From Streptomyces sulphureus DSM 40104 (GTDB lineage: Bacteria; Actinomycetota; Actinomycetes; Streptomycetales; Streptomycetaceae), in contig NZ_KB905816.1 in assembly GCF_000381025.1 (NCBI RefSeq), positions 186,001 to 250,000 of the forward strand: DNA of 64,000 bases, read 5' to 3'. A program made the position numbers and the translations under genes. The notes under the pieces were generated by a model that worked only from the letters and a program-made list of their open reading frames with translations, was not told where the DNA came from and made no database searches. The number at the start of each line of letters is the position of its first letter. The first letter of the stretch is position 1. Positions 51,489 to 59,944 of the stretch are shown here, piece after piece.

Positions 51489-52232
51489 TCAGGCCGGAGA
51501 GAGGACGTCGAACTCGTTGCCCTCCGGGTCGGCGAGGCACGTCCACGGCACGTCGTCGCCCTGGCCCAGGTCGACGGCGGTGGCACCGAGAGCCTGCAAC
51601 CTGGCCGCCTCCGCCGCTCGATCGCCGCCGGGGTACGGCCGGAGATCGAGATGGACGCGGTTCTTCACGGTCTTGGCGTCGGGCGTGCGCACCAGCTTCA
51701 GGTAGGGGCCGACGCCCTTGGCAGAGCGCAGCATCGCATGGTCGTCGCTGACCTCGTGCAGCTCCCAGTCCATCGCCTCCTCCCAGAACCGGGCCATGGC
51801 CCGCGGATCGGCGCAGTCGGTCACGACCGCGGCGATCGGCCCGGTGTCGCGGTAGAGCTCACGGGGCTCCGCCACACAGAACTCGTTGCCTTCCGGGTCG
51901 GCCAGCACCGTCCACGGGACGTCGCCCTGGCCGATGTCGACGGGCGTGGCGCCGAGTTGCCTCAGGCGGGCGACCACCTCTGCGCCATGGGCCGCAGAGG
52001 TGGTGGCGAGGTCGATGTGCACACGGTTCTTCACTGTCTTGGGTTCCGGAACGGTGATGACGTCGATGCAGACGGCGGCGGGATCGGGGTAGACGAAGCC
52101 CTCGGGTTCGAGGTTGGTCACCACACCCGGTTCCTCGACCTCGGCGCCCCAGCCGAGCGCCTCCGCCCAGAACCGGCCGAGCGCGGCATCGTTCCGAGCA
52201 TCCATCGCGATCTGAACCAGCCGTGTCGTCAT
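51489..52232 (-). CDS. Two-domain VOC family protein
   Basis: 247 residues with two clearly homologous halves. Each contains a KTVKNRVHLDL/KTVKNRVHIDL strand, an RLRQLGAT or RLQALGAT helix, and a PWTVLADPEGNEFCV or PWTCLADPEGNEFDV end. This is an internal duplication of a glyoxalase-like (Glyoxalase_6) unit. Substrate unknown. A ribosome site is weak before ATG. Confidence 0.88.
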   Translation of the reverse strand: MTTRLVQIAMDARNDAALGRFWAEALGWGAEVEEPGVVTNLEPEGFVYPDPAAVCIDVITVPEPKTVKNRVHIDLATTSAAHGAEVVARLRQLGATPVDIGQGDVPWTVLADPEGNEFCVAEPRELYRDTGPIAAVVTDCADPRAMARFWEEAMDWELHEVSDDHAMLRSAKGVGPYLKLVRTPDAKTVKNRVHLDLRPYPGGDRAAEAARLQALGATAVDLGQGDDVPWTCLADPEGNEFDVLSPA

Positions 52233-52312
52233 TCCGCCGACCTTATACAGCCCGCGACGGGACAACGACCGAATACTCCGCGACCGGGCGAACATCGGCC
52301 GACCGGCAGGGC

Positions 52313-54229
52313 TCACAGCTCCACGAGTCGGACCTCGGTCGCCTTCACCGCGGCGTACACCCGTACTCCGTCGCCGAGTTCGAGCTCCGCCGCCGCCTGC
52401 GGTGTCACCTCGGCGACGACGTCCGGCCCCCTGTCGGTGGCGACGAGCACGCGGAGTCTGCTGCCCGCCGCGGTGACTTCCCGTACGGTGCCGGCCCAGA
52501 CGTTCCGCGGGCTGCCGCCGGGCCGCGTTCGGTGGAGCGAAACGGCTTCGGGCCCCACGACGGCGAGCGCCCGCCCGCCTTCCGGCAGCGGTTCGGAGGC
52601 CGACAGGCATGCGCCGCCGGCCAGTTCCACGCCCTGCGGGGTGGTCGCTCCCGGCCACGCGTTGCGGCCGAGCATCCGCGCGACCCAAGGGGAGCGCGGG
52701 TGGCGGCTCACCTCGGCGGGCACGTCGTGCTGGACCGGGCGGCCGTCCTCCAGCACCAGGATGCGGTCGGCGAGCGATACGGCCTCCACCGGGTCGTGGG
52801 TCACCAGCAGGCAGACGCCGCCGAAACCGCCGAGGTGACGGCGGAGCGTGTGGCGCACGCGCGCTCTCGTCGTCTGGTCGAGCGCGGCGAGCGGCTCGTC
52901 GAGGAGGAGGAGCCGCGGGCGCGACGCGAGGGCGCGCGCCAGTGCGACGCGCTGCGCCTGCCCGCCCGAGAGCTGCGCCGGCTTCCGCGCCGCCAAGTGC
53001 CCGACACCGAGCTGCTGGAGCCAGCCGTACGCCTCCTCGTGAGCGTCGCGCCGGCGCACGCCTTGAGCCCGCAAGCCGTACGCGGTGTTGGCGAGCGCCG
53101 ACTGATGCGGAAAGAGCGCACCGTCCTGCGGCACCCACGCGATCCCCCGCCGGTGCGGAGGCGCGTCGCCCACCTCGTCCGGGCCGAGGCCGATCCGGGC
53201 GCGGGAGCGTGTGGTGAGCCCCAGGAGTGCGCGGAGCAGCGTCGTCTTGCCGGCCCCGTTGGGCCCGACGACGGCGACCGTCGTACCGGGCGCGACGTCC
53301 AACGCCACCTCGGTGAACCCCGTCACGTCCGCCCGGAAGGGCCAACTCCGCCCAGACCCGGCGGACTTCTCGGGTAGCGCCTCGTCCGGTACGTCCTCCT
53401 CCGCGCCCTCCGTCGCGGCACGCAGCCTCCTGTCGCCGCCCGCCCCCTGGAGCCACCGTCCTCGCAGCAGCACGAGCACCGCCATGGCGACCACGAGCAG
53501 CAGCAGCGAGACGGAGGTCGCCGCCTCCGGGTCCTCCTGGAGGAGCAGGTAGACGCGGAGCGGCAGGGTCTGCGTCGTCTCGGGGAGGTTCCCCGCGAAG
53601 GTGATCGTCGCGCCGAACTCCCCCAGCGCGCGCGCCCAGGTGAGAGCGGCGCCCGCAGCGAGCCCCGGCGCGACCATGGGGAGCGTGACGGTGGCGAAGA
53701 CCCGTACGGGCGAGGCGCCGAGCGAAGCGGCCGTCTCCTCGTAGCGCGGGCTCAGCCCGTTCAGCGCGCCCTCCAGACTGATCACGAGGAACGGCATCGA
53801 GACGAAGGTCGCGGCCACCACCGCGCCCGAGGTATGGAACGGCAGCACCACCCCGAACGTCTCCTCCAGCAGCGGCCCGACGAGCCCGCGCCGCCCGAAC
53901 CCCAGCAGCAGCGCCACTCCCCCGACGGTCGGGGGCAGCACCATCGGCAGCAGTACGAGCGACCGCACCAGCGCCTTGCCGCGGAACTCGACACGGGCCA
54001 GCAGCCACGCCAGCGGCACACCGAGCACCAGCGAGAGGCCCAGCGCCCAGGCGGAGACGACGACGGAGAGCCGCAGCGCCTCCAGGGACTCCGCACTCGT
54101 CAGGTGCTCGGCGAGCCGGGACCAGTGGGTGCGCGCGAGGATGCCGAGAAGCGGAAGGAGCAGGAAGACGACGGCGAGCGCGGCGGGGAGCACCAGCGTG
54201 AAGGGCGTACGCGCCAGGAAGCGCCTCAT
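52313..54229 (-). CDS. modBC: Fused molybdate ABC transporter permease-ATPase (ModB-ModC)
   Basis: 638 residues. Residues 1-~255 are a ModB permease with about six helices and the loop YEETAASLGASPVRVFATVT, then EFGATITFAGNLPETTQTLP, diagnostic of molybdate/sulfate permeases. A ~45-residue acidic linker follows. The ATPase part has Walker A GPNGAGKTT (~322-330), signature LSGGQAQR (~419), Walker B LLLLDEP and switch VTHDPVEAV. A TOBE/Mop domain ends the protein (~560-638). ModB and ModC are usually separate chains; here one polypeptide would form the whole homodimeric importer. It is downstream of modA. Confidence 0.93.
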   Translation of the reverse strand: MRRFLARTPFTLVLPAALAVVFLLLPLLGILARTHWSRLAEHLTSAESLEALRLSVVVSAWALGLSLVLGVPLAWLLARVEFRGKALVRSLVLLPMVLPPTVGGVALLLGFGRRGLVGPLLEETFGVVLPFHTSGAVVAATFVSMPFLVISLEGALNGLSPRYEETAASLGASPVRVFATVTLPMVAPGLAAGAALTWARALGEFGATITFAGNLPETTQTLPLRVYLLLQEDPEAATSVSLLLLVVAMAVLVLLRGRWLQGAGGDRRLRAATEGAEEDVPDEALPEKSAGSGRSWPFRADVTGFTEVALDVAPGTTVAVVGPNGAGKTTLLRALLGLTTRSRARIGLGPDEVGDAPPHRRGIAWVPQDGALFPHQSALANTAYGLRAQGVRRRDAHEEAYGWLQQLGVGHLAARKPAQLSGGQAQRVALARALASRPRLLLLDEPLAALDQTTRARVRHTLRRHLGGFGGVCLLVTHDPVEAVSLADRILVLEDGRPVQHDVPAEVSRHPRSPWVARMLGRNAWPGATTPQGVELAGGACLSASEPLPEGGRALAVVGPEAVSLHRTRPGGSPRNVWAGTVREVTAAGSRLRVLVATDRGPDVVAEVTPQAAAELELGDGVRVYAAVKATEVRLVEL

Positions 54230-54272
54230 GCGGAGCGGCCCCCTCGGGCCATCGGGCGTGCTGGTATCGGTG

Positions 54273-55055
54273 TCACGGCTTCTGGAAGCCCGCTTCCCGC
54301 AGCAGCCCCTGCGCCTTCGCGCCGCCCAACCACTTCACGAACTCCTGTGCTTCGGCCTTGTGTTGCGGCTTGTCGAGCACGGCGGCCGGGTAGTCGGCGA
54401 CGGCGTTCTCCTCGTCGGGGATCTCGATCGCGGAGACCTTCTCCGGTACCGTCGCCGCGTCCGTCTTGTAGACGATGCCCGCGTCGGCCTCGCCGAGGCG
54501 GACCTTGCTGAGAACGGCGCGGACGTCCGACTCCTGCGAGACCGGCTTCACTTGGAGGTCCTGCGCGTCGAGGACCTCCCGGCTGTACCGGCCGACGGGC
54601 ACCTCGGGGGCGGCGAGCACCACCTTGAGCCGCTCCTCGGCGAGGTCGCCCAGCTCCCCGACATCCTGCGGGTTGCCCTTGCGTACGGCGATCACCAGGC
54701 GGTTCTTCGCGATGACGGAGGGCTTCGCCGTCTCGTCCTCCAGCCCCTCCATCGTCTCGGTGTCGGCGGTCACCACGACGTCGGCCGGTGCGCCCTGTTT
54801 CACCTGGGAGGCCAGCTCCTGGGAGCCGGCGAAGGAGAACCGCACCTTCCAGCCCGGGTGGGCCTTCTCGTACACGGCGCCGGCCTCCTTGAAGACGTCG
54901 GTGAGGGAGGCGGCGGCGAGCACGGTGAGGGTCCCGCCCCCGGAGGAGGCGGAGTCCGTCTCGTCGTCGCCGCTCCCGCAGGCGGCGAGCGGGGTGAGCA
55001 GGGCGGCGGCGGAGAGTGCGACGGTGGTGCGTACGGCACGGCGGGGGGCGGGCAT
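54273..55055 (-). CDS. modA: Molybdate ABC transporter substrate-binding lipoprotein
   Basis: 260 residues from ATG with GGAGGAG upstream. The lipobox is LAAC with Cys26. ModA motifs are [53 protein letters not shown] and [12 protein letters not shown]. The AGSQ and ADT segments contact the oxyanion in this family. It lies 43 bp before the modBC fusion on the same strand. Confidence 0.95.
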   Translation of the reverse strand: MPAPRRAVRTTVALSAAALLTPLAACGSGDDETDSASSGGGTLTVLAAASLTDVFKEAGAVYEKAHPGWKVRFSFAGSQELASQVKQGAPADVVVTADTETMEGLEDETAKPSVIAKNRLVIAVRKGNPQDVGELGDLAEERLKVVLAAPEVPVGRYSREVLDAQDLQVKPVSQESDVRAVLSKVRLGEADAGIVYKTDAATVPEKVSAIEIPDEENAVADYPAAVLDKPQHKAEAQEFVKWLGGAKAQGLLREAGFQKP

Positions 55056-55156
55056 CGGGGCTCCTCCTGGACGAGGCGGTCGGGTACGGACTGGGCGCCG
55101 TGGCACGCGACTCGGCGCGGTCCGAGTGCCTCGCGCCGGCGCACGCCCGCGCCGGG

Positions 55157-55546
55157 TCAGGCGCGGTCGACGTGCACGTTGGTCGCCTTCACGCGGGCGG
55201 TGGCCTGCATCCCCACCTCCAGGCCCAGCTCCTCGACCGACTCGCGGGTCACGAGCGACACGAGGCGGTGGGGGCCCGCCTGGATCTCCACCTGGGCGGA
55301 GACGTCTCCCAGCCGTACGGCGGTGACGATGCCGGGGAAGGCGTTCCGGACCGAGGTGAAGGACTCCTCCTCGGCGTCGTTCTGCGCCGACTCGGTGGCG
55401 AACTCCGCGAGATCCCGCCCGTCGACGACGCGCTTGCCCGCGTCGTCGCGCCGAGTGGCGAGCCTTCCCGCGTCGGCCCAGCGCCGTGCGGTGTCGCTGC
55501 TGACGCCGAGCAGCCGCGCGGCCTGGCCGATCGTGTAGGACTGCAT
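55157..55546 (-). CDS. HTH-TOBE (Mop) molybdate-responsive protein
   Basis: 129 residues. Residues 1-~55 form an excisionase/MerR-like HTH ([20 protein letters not shown]). Residues ~65-129 are a single TOBE/Mop domain ([20 protein letters not shown] with [14 protein letters not shown]) that binds molybdate. It is probably the molybdate sensor or regulator of the modA-modBC operon, starting 102 bp upstream of modA on the same strand. Confidence 0.88.
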   Translation of the reverse strand: MQSYTIGQAARLLGVSSDTARRWADAGRLATRRDDAGKRVVDGRDLAEFATESAQNDAEEESFTSVRNAFPGIVTAVRLGDVSAQVEIQAGPHRLVSLVTRESVEELGLEVGMQATARVKATNVHVDRA

Positions 55547-55855
55547 GTGCGCCAATCTACGGCGAAAGAGTTCGCATCTGCAAGATTAATAAGGTTAACC
55601 CCCTGGCACATGCGTCTCGTCGCACCCGCCTGTCGACCCCTCGCACCGAGCGCCGTCGCCGGGCAATGCCCTCAGCCGCCAAGACCCCGGCCGACCACCG
55701 CGATCGGCGACCGCCCCGCGGGAAGGCACGTCGAATTCGCCCCCGCGCAGGGCGAGATACACGGGGAGAGACGGGGTAGACCGTCGGAGGTTATTGTCAT
55801 GGCTTCGCCACGGGCGGACCCGGTGGTCCGCCCCGAAGACGAGAGGACCCCCCAC
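55547..55855. other. 309-bp divergent intergenic region of the Mop gene
   Basis: No gene is seen. It includes an AT-rich patch with GGTTAACC, a perfect 8-bp palindrome at 55593-55600, about 47 bp upstream of the HTH-TOBE start. This could be the regulator's operator or simply promoter DNA. Confidence 0.35.
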
Positions 55856-56359
55856 ATGAGAAGACGTCTGGCACTCGGCGCGGCAGGCGCGGTCACCGCT
55901 CTCGCACTCGGCCTCGGCGGCACGACGGCGTACGCGGCGCCGGCCCCCGAGTCCCCTGGCACGCTCGCCAAGCTCAGCCACTCGCAGGCGACCTCCAAGT
56001 TCGAGGCAGCAGGCATCACCTGGAGCTCCAGCGGTGGCTGCTCCGACCGGAACACCTCGACGTGCACCTCGTTCGACCAGGTCAACTCCGCGACGGTGGA
56101 CGGCGTGATCACGCTCAAGAGCGCGAGCGGCTGCTCCATCAACCTCACGGGCGGCACGGAGACGGGGCACGCAGACGGCACCTACAGCCACTGGAACGGC
56201 TACAAGGTCGACTTCAGCCTGAGCAACTGCCTCGAGAACTACATCACGGGCACCTTCACCTCCATCGGCGGCTCCAAGTGGGAGTCCGGCAGCGGGAACG
56301 TCTATTACCGCGAGGGCAACCACTGGGACGTCACGTACCACAACTGCGGCGGCTGCTGA
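55856..56359 (+). CDS. Secreted M15/Hedgehog-like peptidase-fold protein
   Basis: 167 residues. A signal peptide spans 1-28 (RRRLALGAAGAVTALALGLG, ending AYA). The mature protein has six cysteines, likely disulfides. The segment GGTETGHADGTYSHWNGYKV followed by D, and later EGNHWDVTYHNC, matches the His...His/Asp...His zinc layout of M15 and Hedgehog-type peptidases. It may be a small secreted wall or peptide hydrolase. The zinc assignment is inference. Confidence 0.7.
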   Translation: MRRRLALGAAGAVTALALGLGGTTAYAAPAPESPGTLAKLSHSQATSKFEAAGITWSSSGGCSDRNTSTCTSFDQVNSATVDGVITLKSASGCSINLTGGTETGHADGTYSHWNGYKVDFSLSNCLENYITGTFTSIGGSKWESGSGNVYYREGNHWDVTYHNCGGC

Positions 56360-56490
56360 GGCTGCACGGTCGCGGGCACACGCCTGTCCGTCTCGTGCCG
56401 TGCACGCGGCACGGCACGAGACGGACCCCGTACAAGCCCGACTCTCAACGCGCGGTTTCCACGCGGCAGTTCACTTTGCGGGCCGCGACC

Positions 56491-58149
56491 TCAGGAGCGC
56501 GCGATCCGCTCCTCGAAGCCGGCGAGCGCCACCTCGTGGTCCCACTGCGCCTTCGCCTTCGGGCTGGAGGCGAGCAGCTCCCGGCAACCGGCCGACGGGG
56601 CACCGCCGTTGAGCATGCTGCCGGCGCAGACCCGCGCGGGGCGGTAGTCGTCCCGCGCGCGCCACAGGCTCGCCCCCGGCAGGAACGAGTGCTCCAGGGA
56701 GGCGCGCGTCGAGGTGCGCAACTCGCGGTAGGTGAAGCCGTGTTCGACGGCGGCGCGAACGTACTCGTGGGTCAGGTCGATCCGCGAGACACCGGGGTCG
56801 TCGGTGGAGAGGACGACGGGCACTCGCGCGTCGAGGTAGCGGCGGATCGGGTGCTCGGCGCCGCAGACGCCGAGGATCTGGCAGTTGCTGGTGAGCGGTG
56901 ACTCCAGCGCGACGTGGCGCGCGGCCATCCGCTTGAGCAGTTGCCTGTGGTCGTCCTCGTGGACGAGGTCCACACCGTGCCCGATGCGTTCGGCTCCCGC
57001 CGTGCGCACCGCGTCGTCGATGTGGAAGCGCAGGTCCTCGGGCTTGACGAGTCCCGGCGTCAACTCGCCCGCATGCAGCGCGACATGGACGCCTGGGTAG
57101 TGCTTCCGCAGCGCGCCCACCATGCGCATCTGGAGCCGGTAGTCGCGCAGGGCCACCGGCGAGTCCTCGGCCTGGGCGAGGTTCACGCCGACGAACCTGC
57201 CGTCCTGCTTGGCGAGTTCGAAGCCGGCGAGCAGCCGCGCGAAGACGGCCGTCGGTTCCGCGGCCCGCCCGACCTGGACGAGGAAGCGGAGCTGGGTGGC
57301 ACACGCCCGGTGCGCCTTGGACGTCCCGCAGCCGAGGGTCGAGCGGTACTCGTCGAGCTCGCTGTCGGTGTTCTGCCGGGCCTGGCGCACAAAGGTGTCC
57401 ATGGCGGGGGCGGCGAGCAACTGCCGGCGCATCGCCTGAAGATCGTCGTTCCAGCGGGCGTGCGAGAGGACGTCCGCGATCGCGGACCCGGCGGGGAAGA
57501 ACATGGTCTCCAGGTACCGTTGGTTCTCTCCTGCGGCCACCTTCGCCACCTCGGCGAGGAGTTCGCCCCGATGCTCGTGGGTGACGGCGCCGAACTTGTC
57601 GAAGGTGGCGAAGAAGTGGTCGTGGCCGCTCTCGTCGAGCTTGCGCTCGGTGGCACCTGCCGAGTTCTGGTACTCCTCCATCGACCACGCGGCGATCGTC
57701 GCCCGGCGGAACTCCGCGTCGTCGACGGCGTCCTGAGCGGGACGGGTCCCTTCGCCGCACGGGGCCTTGACGGCCTTGTGGGTGGCGGTCTCGATGCACA
57801 GTCCGCGCTTGGCGGCGAGGGCGACGAGCGCCTCGGTCGGGACGGCGCCCGAGAGGTGGTTGTGGAGGTCACCGCCCTTCGGCAGCCCTTCGAGGAACCT
57901 GCGCAGTCCGGCCTCGTCGCCCTTGAGGTTTTCAAGTCGGGCCGCCGTTGCGGCGGTTGCGTCGGCGCGCTGCTCCTTGGCCTTCTCCTCGGGCATCGGC
58001 ACGAACCGCCCGGGCGCCGCCGCTGCGGGCACCGAGGCGAGCACGATGCCGGCCGCGGCCAAGGCGCCGGCACGGCGCAGGAGCACGGCCCTGCGGGGCA
58101 CGGTGGCGGGGCAGGTGGTGGGGCCGGCCGGCGGGCGGCTTCGGGACAC
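56491..58149 (-). CDS. Secreted adenosine deaminase (ADGF-like)
   Basis: 552 residues from GTG with GGAGGTCCC upstream. The N-terminal twin-Arg/Leu stretch (RRAVLLRRAGALAAAGIVLA) suggests Tat or Sec export. Adenosine deaminase zinc and catalytic motifs are GGDLHNHLSGA (~94), HAGE (~358), RIGHGVDLV and STDDPG (~445). It is longer than cytosolic Add (~340 aa) and has the insert seen in growth-factor-type secreted ADAs. It converts extracellular adenosine to inosine. Confidence 0.92.
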   Translation of the reverse strand: MSRSRPPAGPTTCPATVPRRAVLLRRAGALAAAGIVLASVPAAAAPGRFVPMPEEKAKEQRADATAATAARLENLKGDEAGLRRFLEGLPKGGDLHNHLSGAVPTEALVALAAKRGLCIETATHKAVKAPCGEGTRPAQDAVDDAEFRRATIAAWSMEEYQNSAGATERKLDESGHDHFFATFDKFGAVTHEHRGELLAEVAKVAAGENQRYLETMFFPAGSAIADVLSHARWNDDLQAMRRQLLAAPAMDTFVRQARQNTDSELDEYRSTLGCGTSKAHRACATQLRFLVQVGRAAEPTAVFARLLAGFELAKQDGRFVGVNLAQAEDSPVALRDYRLQMRMVGALRKHYPGVHVALHAGELTPGLVKPEDLRFHIDDAVRTAGAERIGHGVDLVHEDDHRQLLKRMAARHVALESPLTSNCQILGVCGAEHPIRRYLDARVPVVLSTDDPGVSRIDLTHEYVRAAVEHGFTYRELRTSTRASLEHSFLPGASLWRARDDYRPARVCAGSMLNGGAPSAGCRELLASSPKAKAQWDHEVALAGFEERIARS

Positions 58150-58357
58150 GGGACCTCCGAGGGTGGAGAGACGTCGGCCGCCGCGGGCAGGGCACGGTCG
58201 GCGGCGAGGGGCCGCGCCTGCCGCCCCGGAGGGCAGAGGCGCCGTCGCACATCCTCAACGCACCTGTGTCGTCCGGTCGTTCACCACGCCGCACACCACT
58301 CGTTCGAGCGAGCAGGGGCGGGTAACGGCCGTCTCCGGCACTTTCGACGGGCACCCG

Positions 58358-58591
58358 TCACTTCAGCAGCCTCAGCAAGTGGACGCATGCCTCGTGCTCG
58401 GTCCTGTGCCGGGTGACCGGGTGGTGCAGGCCCCGCTCGTAGACGCCCGTCTCCCACCTCCCGTCGTCGCCGCGCCTCAGGTAGAGGAAGTCCGGTGGTG
58501 TGGGCGTCGGTTGGTGGACGCCCTCGATGACGTAGTAGCCGTCCGGAACGCCGACGGCGCTGAGGGCGGCGCGCAAGTCCGTGCGATCCAC
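58358..58591 (-). CDS. Small protein, candidate immunity partner of the TNT NADase
   Basis: 77 residues from GTG, 3 bp after the stop of the TNT-domain gene, with GGAGGG upstream. It has no signal peptide, so it stays in the cytoplasm while the neighbour is exported. The sequence GVPDGYYVIEGVHQPTPTPP and ERGLHHPVTRHRTEHEACVH resembles small actinobacterial proteins found beside TNT genes. Gene order and localisation fit an immunity protein; there is no direct evidence. Confidence 0.6.
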   Translation of the reverse strand: MDRTDLRAALSAVGVPDGYYVIEGVHQPTPTPPDFLYLRRGDDGRWETGVYERGLHHPVTRHRTEHEACVHLLRLLK

Positions 58592-58594
58592 GGT

Positions 58595-59335
58595 TCAGGG
58601 GTTCCCTCCGGATCGATTCACCTCAACGAGGTACCCGTGCTCAAGCAGCCACTTGACGTTGAGCCGCTCGCCCTCCCCCGGGTCGAGGAGGGCGGCGTCG
58701 AGCTTGATCTGTTGTCCGCCTCCCGGCTGCTCGAACCACGGGGCGATGCCGCCCTGCCAGACGGCGAAGGACCGCACGACACGATAGACGCGGTAGTCGC
58801 AAGGCCGGTTGTCGTCACGGGTGTTGAGGCTCTGCGGGGGCAGCGCCCGCTTCGCGTACGGGTCGCCCGCGGGCGCGAGGAAGCCGCCGAACTCCGAGCC
58901 GAAGCGGTCGAGTAGGGCACCCGGGCGCAGCGCCACCCTGTGGCGGTCCACCTCGCCATTGACCTCGGCGAACCCGTCGTTCGGCGGGTACTTCCAGCCG
59001 CCGCCGTCGGCCGGGCCCTCCCAGTACTTCCGCAGGAAGTCGGCGGGTGCGAGGCCGCCCGTGCGGTCGTATCCGTCGAGGAGCGGGCCGACGGGGCGCT
59101 GCCACGCAGCGGGCAGACGCTCGGGGCCCAGCCGCGCGTCCCCGAGGAAACGGCCGGTGCACAGCCCGTGCGGTACGCCCGCGGGGGCGAGTTGCTGCCC
59201 CGCGTGCGTGAGGCGCTGGGGCGGCAGCGGGAGTTGGTCGTCGGCGTGGGCCGCGGGGGCGGCGAGGACCGTGCTCGCGGCCGCCAGAGCGGCGAGCGCG
59301 GTGAGTACGGAGCGGACGGGGTGGAAGCGGCTCAC
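58595..59335 (-). CDS. Secreted TNT-domain NAD+ glycohydrolase
   Basis: 246 residues from GTG with AAGGAG upstream. A signal peptide spans 1-31. Residues ~115-236 match the tuberculosis necrotizing toxin (NAD glycohydrolase) fold: YPPNDGFAEVNGEVDRHRV, LLDRFGSEFGGFLAPAG (Arg144), DPYAKRALPP (Tyr160, Arg163), and GGIAPWFEQPGGGQQ (Gln203). TNT splits NAD+ into nicotinamide and ADP-ribose, killing cells it enters. No export tag of the polymorphic-toxin type is fused, only a Sec-like signal. The 77-residue gene directly downstream may protect the producer. Confidence 0.88.
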   Translation of the reverse strand: MSRFHPVRSVLTALAALAAASTVLAAPAAHADDQLPLPPQRLTHAGQQLAPAGVPHGLCTGRFLGDARLGPERLPAAWQRPVGPLLDGYDRTGGLAPADFLRKYWEGPADGGGWKYPPNDGFAEVNGEVDRHRVALRPGALLDRFGSEFGGFLAPAGDPYAKRALPPQSLNTRDDNRPCDYRVYRVVRSFAVWQGGIAPWFEQPGGGQQIKLDAALLDPGEGERLNVKWLLEHGYLVEVNRSGGNP

Positions 59336-59944
59336 GCGGCGGCTCCTTGCGGTAGTGCGTTTTCGACGGACGCACCGTAGTGGATCACACGCCCTGAGTA
59401 GTCACGAACGTGCTGCCAGGTCCCGCTTCCTTGCAAGGGCGTTGGGGTTTGCGCGCCGCTCGGGGCCGAGGACCGGCGGGGCATCCGCCGGGAGGGGCGC
59501 GGTCGCTGCGGACCGGGCGGCGAACCCACGGCCGGAGCAGGCTGGTTCGCCGCCGGCTGCGGGCACATTCCGACGACGCGCCGTGACACCGTCCGCGGCG
59601 AGCACCGAGGCTCGAGGCTTGACGGAGGACCGACCGATCGAGCGGCCCGCCTCACCCACCGTCCGCAACGGCACCCCGTTCACTGAAGGTTGACTCACCG
59701 AGCGAGACCCGGAGGTCGCCCACTCACTGCGACGAAGCGAACGCACGTGCCCGTGACCGCGCTCGCGGGAGCACCTCGTCGACGACCCCGCTTCGACGCG
59801 CCGAAGGCGTCGGACACGTCTGCCCTGACAAGCCCGCCGCGGACCGACAGCAGCTCCCAACCACCCACTGTGAAGCGGGACTTGTTCAGCCGAACACCCC
59901 GCCCCGAACACCCCGGGACGGGGCCGCACGTCACCGCTGCGGGC
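59336..59944. other. 609-bp gap between TNT gene and paaK
   Basis: No frame has a recognisable protein or good start. A direct repeat CGAACACCCCG occurs twice around 59890-59915, 14 bp apart. The upstream half serves as promoter for the TNT gene. Confidence 0.35.

Noticed and set aside
59402..59929. 175-residue minus-strand open frame
   Set aside because: Arg/Ser/Ala-rich, no ribosome site, no recognisable motif; treated as a shadow in non-coding DNA.
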